Shown here piece by piece: positions 58,410-64,000 of a stretch of 64,000 bases of DNA. How positions within the stretch are numbered: the stretch's first letter is position 1; every line of letters starts with the position of its first letter. A model generated the notes under the pieces. It ran no database searches. It was not told the origin of the DNA and saw nothing but the letters and a program-made list of their open reading frames with translations. The stretch comes from Lepidodermella squamata. Lineage: Eukaryota > Gastrotricha. Location of the stretch: contig JBLDXI010000038.1 in assembly GCA_047495785.1 (NCBI GenBank), forward strand, positions 806,001-870,000, written 5' to 3'. Both the position numbers and the translations under genes were made by a program.

Positions 58410-60641
58410 TCATCCGTGTTGCTCTGAGTAAGCTCTATCGACGCCTGCACCTACATCAAATATCTTCAAATCTTGAACATTCGAACGTGTTGACTCTTTA
58501 GTAGAGGCCATTTTAATCGGAGCAGTTGCCGGCAGCGCCCATTTTACATCAACAGCTTCCAGATCAGTCCCGATACCTAGACAAACAAAAAATATTATCA
58601 GGACGCCTGGGGACTAGCAGCGTTCGATCACATAACGAAGCCTACACCGCATCGCCATGCGTGCAAGGAGCTTTTCAAACCATTAGTAACATGAGAAAGT
58701 CCTTTACGTTAATAATAACTACCTCTACCTAATTGTTATGCCGGTTGAGAAAGTTCAAGCCAGCGAAGCTCATTTCACCTCGGCAGAAATCGAATGAAAA
58801 TGAAAGTGTTTGAAAGCTCATGAGCAAATGTTTGACGTCCTATCGAAAGGATGATTTAGGAATGAGGGAAGGCCTATTCAGTTAAAAAGTCTTAGTTAAA
58901 GATAAAGCTACTTTTTGAAAGTTCAAGCTTATCCGCTACATTCAAAAGATTTCGCTAAGACAAAGCGGCAAAAAATGAAGATTTATTATAGTTGTTTATT
59001 CCTTAATGTTAAACTAAGACCTTTTCTGACCTAAGGGGAATTTTCATGAACCTTATTTCAATTTAAATAGAACGATTAATTCTATTATCATAGGCTTAAG
59101 CGAGTAGTGAGGTTTATACTCTACGCTGTAGCTAAGTTGGCTATCCACAGCATGAATTTCAACAGTTAATGACACTCACCTTCTTCGACATGACGGTGAC
59201 GGCGCTGCTCTGTTGAGTGACGATTTTGCGAACGGCCAAGACCACCGGAAGTAAGCCGTTTTAACTCACGGTACTTTTCGTAAAGAGGACGAACTATTTG
59301 TCGTTCCACTTTATCGATTGGTCTCCCGTAGCTGGATTCTAGCTGTAACAATGCACGCTGCAGAGCTGTAACATATAACAGCATAGCAACATAGAGCATA
59401 AACTCGATATAAATATTTTCCACCCACCTATTTTCTCTTCAATAGATGAAATGGAAGATTTCCTCGCCAGCAATCCGCTGTTTGTATGACTAACAATGCC
59501 AAAGCGATCGCACAATATTTGAACAATCCTACTGAGGTGAGCTATTCGACTGTTATGATGATCACTGATATGACAGCAAAGCAAAGAAATAATAAAAGTT
59601 ATTCTCAGCACTATTCACTCACCTTGTTCCAAGATGCAAATGCGTTCCTGGTCGACCGTTATGAAAACTCAGCGAATTTGTATTATTATGGGCTTGTAAT
59701 ATTGCTGATTTCGTATTTGTCAATTCATCTTTATCATCGGCATCTTCGGTTTTGTGGCCGTCATCATCATCGCCATCATCATCCTCAGGGCACGCGGAAG
59801 AAAAATCACATTTGCTGACACTCAGTTGATTGCTTGATTTACTACAATTGAGAGTTATTTCACGAGACTTGGAGGGTACGGATTCGACTCGGCTTTGTTG
59901 CTGTGGTAATTGAAGTTGTGAAGTAGACATAACAGATTGTATCGCATTTGCATCGATTGGCAAACGATGGAATAGCCTTTCCCTGATAACTGATCGAATT
60001 ACTGCGAGCCATAAGTTTTGAAAATCTGCATTGACCTGTCGATCACAGTCATAAACTTCGGCCGCAGAACAGCTACTGGGCTTCAGTATCAATCTCTCCG
60101 TAAGCTTTGTCAGCTTAGACAGCCTTGCAAGACCTGTTAGAGACTCTGGACAACCGAACAAGCCTGGGGCAAATACGACAGCTAATTGAGCAGCGCCCAT
60201 TCGGGTTACATCCGAGGACTCGATTAATTTGTTTAACATTCGTAAAATAGCCAAGGCTGACCTTCGGCTGTCAGCACTGATCGTAGAAAAGCTCCTGCTT
60301 ATTTGATTGTCAAGGACGGTATCCTGGACATCGGCGTAATCAAGTGTACCATCGTCCTTATCGACGATGGAGCCAACTGCCAATAATAGTGGTTCTGGAA
60401 GCTCAGCCAGTAAAAGCTTGAGAAGGCTAGCCACAGAGTAAGGGTCCGCGAATTTTACACCGCTGGTAAGATCTCGATAGAACGCGATCCCCTCATCTTC
60501 ATTAAGACGGTTTCGTAAAGCCTTGACAGACGTTTGATTAGGACAAACCCGGAATATACCTTCTTGGTCATGTCCGAAAGTCAGCAGATAATCACAAATT
60601 TTTTCTATAATTCTTCCAATTCCTTCGCTTTGAGAAGACAT
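58410..60641 (-). CDS. FAM13: FAM13-type RhoGAP protein
   Basis: Four exons: 59623-60641, 59428-59531, 59180-59365 and 58410-58576; 491 aa in phase. A RhoGAP domain fills residues about 5-175: the arginine finger is Arg31 in EGIFRV, with SVASLLKLLLAELPEPLL and MGAAQLAVVFAPGLFG. A linker with an Asp-rich run follows. The C-terminal block LQLESSYGRPIDKVERQIVR and PLYEKYRELKRL is the conserved FAM13 signature, which distinguishes it from other RhoGAPs. Role from the family: GTPase-activating protein for Rho-type GTPases, cytosolic. The RhoGAP domain starts right at the ATG, so an upstream exon may be missing. It is shorter than vertebrate FAM13A/B. It lies head-to-head with TMEM184B across about 1.1 kb. 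Confidence 0.85.
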
Positions 60642-61714
60642 CGCAGATGGAGATTGGGCACGATAAATATTATGCTCCAGTCATACTATCGGCTATCGGC
60701 TATTCATCATCGGCAGAGATTCAAGCCGCAATCGAATGGATCATTTGAGCCAGCATGAACCATTTCACAGCTCCTCCTAATTTAGGACAGGATTCGCGCC
60801 AAGGTGATAAATCTCATTCTCATCAAGGGAAGGATCGATTTTAGAGTTGACCAATCTTGCAAGAATAAGTCTTAGAAGAGGAATTCCCCTCGATAAATTT
60901 TTTTTATTAATGATGATCAATAATCAATAAGTATTGACGTAGATAGTTAAATAAAATATGTAAATCTATGTTTAAATACTTACATATTCAAAAATGATCA
61001 GTGTTTATAAAAATTAGAAAAATAATTCATTAATGAATCAGGGGTAGTCTGTTTGAGGGTTGTTTTAAATAAATAAGAATATGTATGAAAGGTGGTGCAA
61101 AGAAAGTTGTTGGGTGGAGGGTGGAGGTGGTGAGTCATCATTGAACATATTATCTACTGGGTCTTCCATAACATTTTGCTTACAGCTGCTCAGGACTCTA
61201 GAATCTCATATCGAAGCAACTAAATGGATAAAATTGGTTGGCCTATGTTTTTTAAAACGGTTATACCAGCAAGTTACTTCCGCTATTCTGATGATGTTGA
61301 TATGCAGTCTCAAACTCACCCTCCTCGCCTGATGAGGCAATCTGTTAATTGAAGGAGTCACTCCCTTCTCATGCTCGTGTTGACGTCAAGCGAAGTGTGT
61401 TGGAGAGGCGATGATCGAGAGCTATGAGCTATGGACACGGGTCTACGCGTGGCTGGCATTAAAGGGTAATGGGTGAAGGGTGATAATGTTAAATGTTACC
61501 CGTTACTCGCCGCATCCTTAATGGTCAGTAGCTAGTAGCTCGGGCGACCATCTAAGATCATCCTCCTTTGCACACGGCTCACGCTGAGGAAGTGCGGCTG
61601 TTAAACTCTTTGGAGCTTAGGTTGATCACGTCAGCTTACAACGGCCGGAGTGTCGTCTTGGCTCTTGACAAAACTCTTGATCTGTTCAGATGGAATTGTG
61701 TTTTTACATTTTAG
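60642..61714. promoter_or_regulatory. divergent intergenic region FAM13 / TMEM184B
   Basis: About 1.07 kb between two head-to-head genes. It should hold both promoters, but no TATA box or other element can be named with confidence. An 83-codon plus-strand ORF at 61081-61332 is unrecognised. Confidence 0.4.
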
Positions 61715-61741
61715 ATTTTACCCACCGTAGTGTAGATTGAG

Positions 61742-63601
<1,860 letters not shown>

Positions 63602-64000
63602 GAACAGAAGCCTGTATTAACGTGGTAAATGTGTGTGTGGCGATTTTGGCTTCGCCGGCCAGTGCTTGCATCGCTTTCGAATTTGCACTCGCTTCGTCCA
63701 CTCGAATGAATGATCTGTATGTCTCAAGGTGATTGACATTTATTTATTATCACGGATGCGCCTAACTCGATGAACTCTATTTCTAATACTACTTATACTT
63801 TACTGTTCGTTATATGCGTGTAATATTGTTCGCATTAAATGTTGAATTTTAGTTCAAATTTGAGGTATTTATTTACAGTTAACAGTTTTGCATTTACTGC
63901 TTCCTTGTGGGCGTTTTTGTGGCGGCTCTTTTATGAATGAGAATGCAGACGCCCTCACACACGATGAAAATTCCAATCCTGTTTAACTCAATTGTTTCTT
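63602..64000 (+). other. 3'UTR and downstream sequence of TMEM184B
   Basis: AT-rich sequence with a possible poly(A) signal ATTAAA at 63834-63839. No further gene begins before the window ends. Confidence 0.45.

Overview
This window is nuclear DNA from an animal with a compact genome. Spliceosomal GT-AG introns are everywhere, many of them only 50-60 bp, and fifteen protein genes can be assembled exon by exon with consistent reading phase. The gene set is metazoan: nephrin-like adhesion receptor, prominin, FAM13, SAFB, carboxypeptidase E, TMEM184B. A tektin with a full C-terminal tektin region and a CEP95-like centrosome protein point to an animal that keeps ciliary or flagellar axonemes, which argues against nematodes. 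I cannot fix the phylum from the sequence. No tRNA, rRNA or CRISPR array was seen.

Layout. 1.4-6.5 kb (+): IgSF/FN3 receptor. 8.3-10.6 kb (-): PRPF40 splicing factor. 11.9-17.3 kb (-): three closely packed genes in the order unknown 400-aa protein, CHCHD1/mS37, prominin. 17.3-23.0 kb: gene-poor, with an inverted-repeat element and a clean hAT-like MITE. 23.0-27.2 kb (-): CEP95-like. 28.6-31.6 kb (+): SMIM20-like small membrane protein followed by SAFB. 33.4-37.3 kb (+): large unknown Ser/Pro-rich protein. 38.3-40.2 kb (-): carboxypeptidase E. 40.5-42.3 kb: a nest of repeats (telomere-like foldback, near-perfect inverted repeat, LINE fragment). 42.8-45.7 kb (+): COP9 signalosome subunit 1. 46.6-48.9 kb (+): bifunctional PAPS synthetase. 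49.7-52.0 kb (+): AIMP2. 53.0-55.9 kb (-): tektin-3. 58.4-60.6 kb (-): FAM13 RhoGAP. 61.7-63.6 kb (+): TMEM184B.

The most striking theme is at gene starts. Thirteen of the sixteen start codons are preceded, 0-46 nt upstream, by a good 3' splice site (U-rich stretch ending in AG) with no evident 5' leader exon. Three same-strand neighbours are separated by only 101-104 bp, and each downstream member has such an acceptor in the gap. This is what spliced-leader trans-splicing with polycistronic operons looks like. Ordinary 5'UTR introns would be the alternative explanation for the isolated genes.

A second theme is foldback DNA. At least five unrelated inverted-repeat structures lie in introns and intergenic gaps, including one inside an AIMP2 intron and one whose core is TTAGGG-like telomeric sequence.
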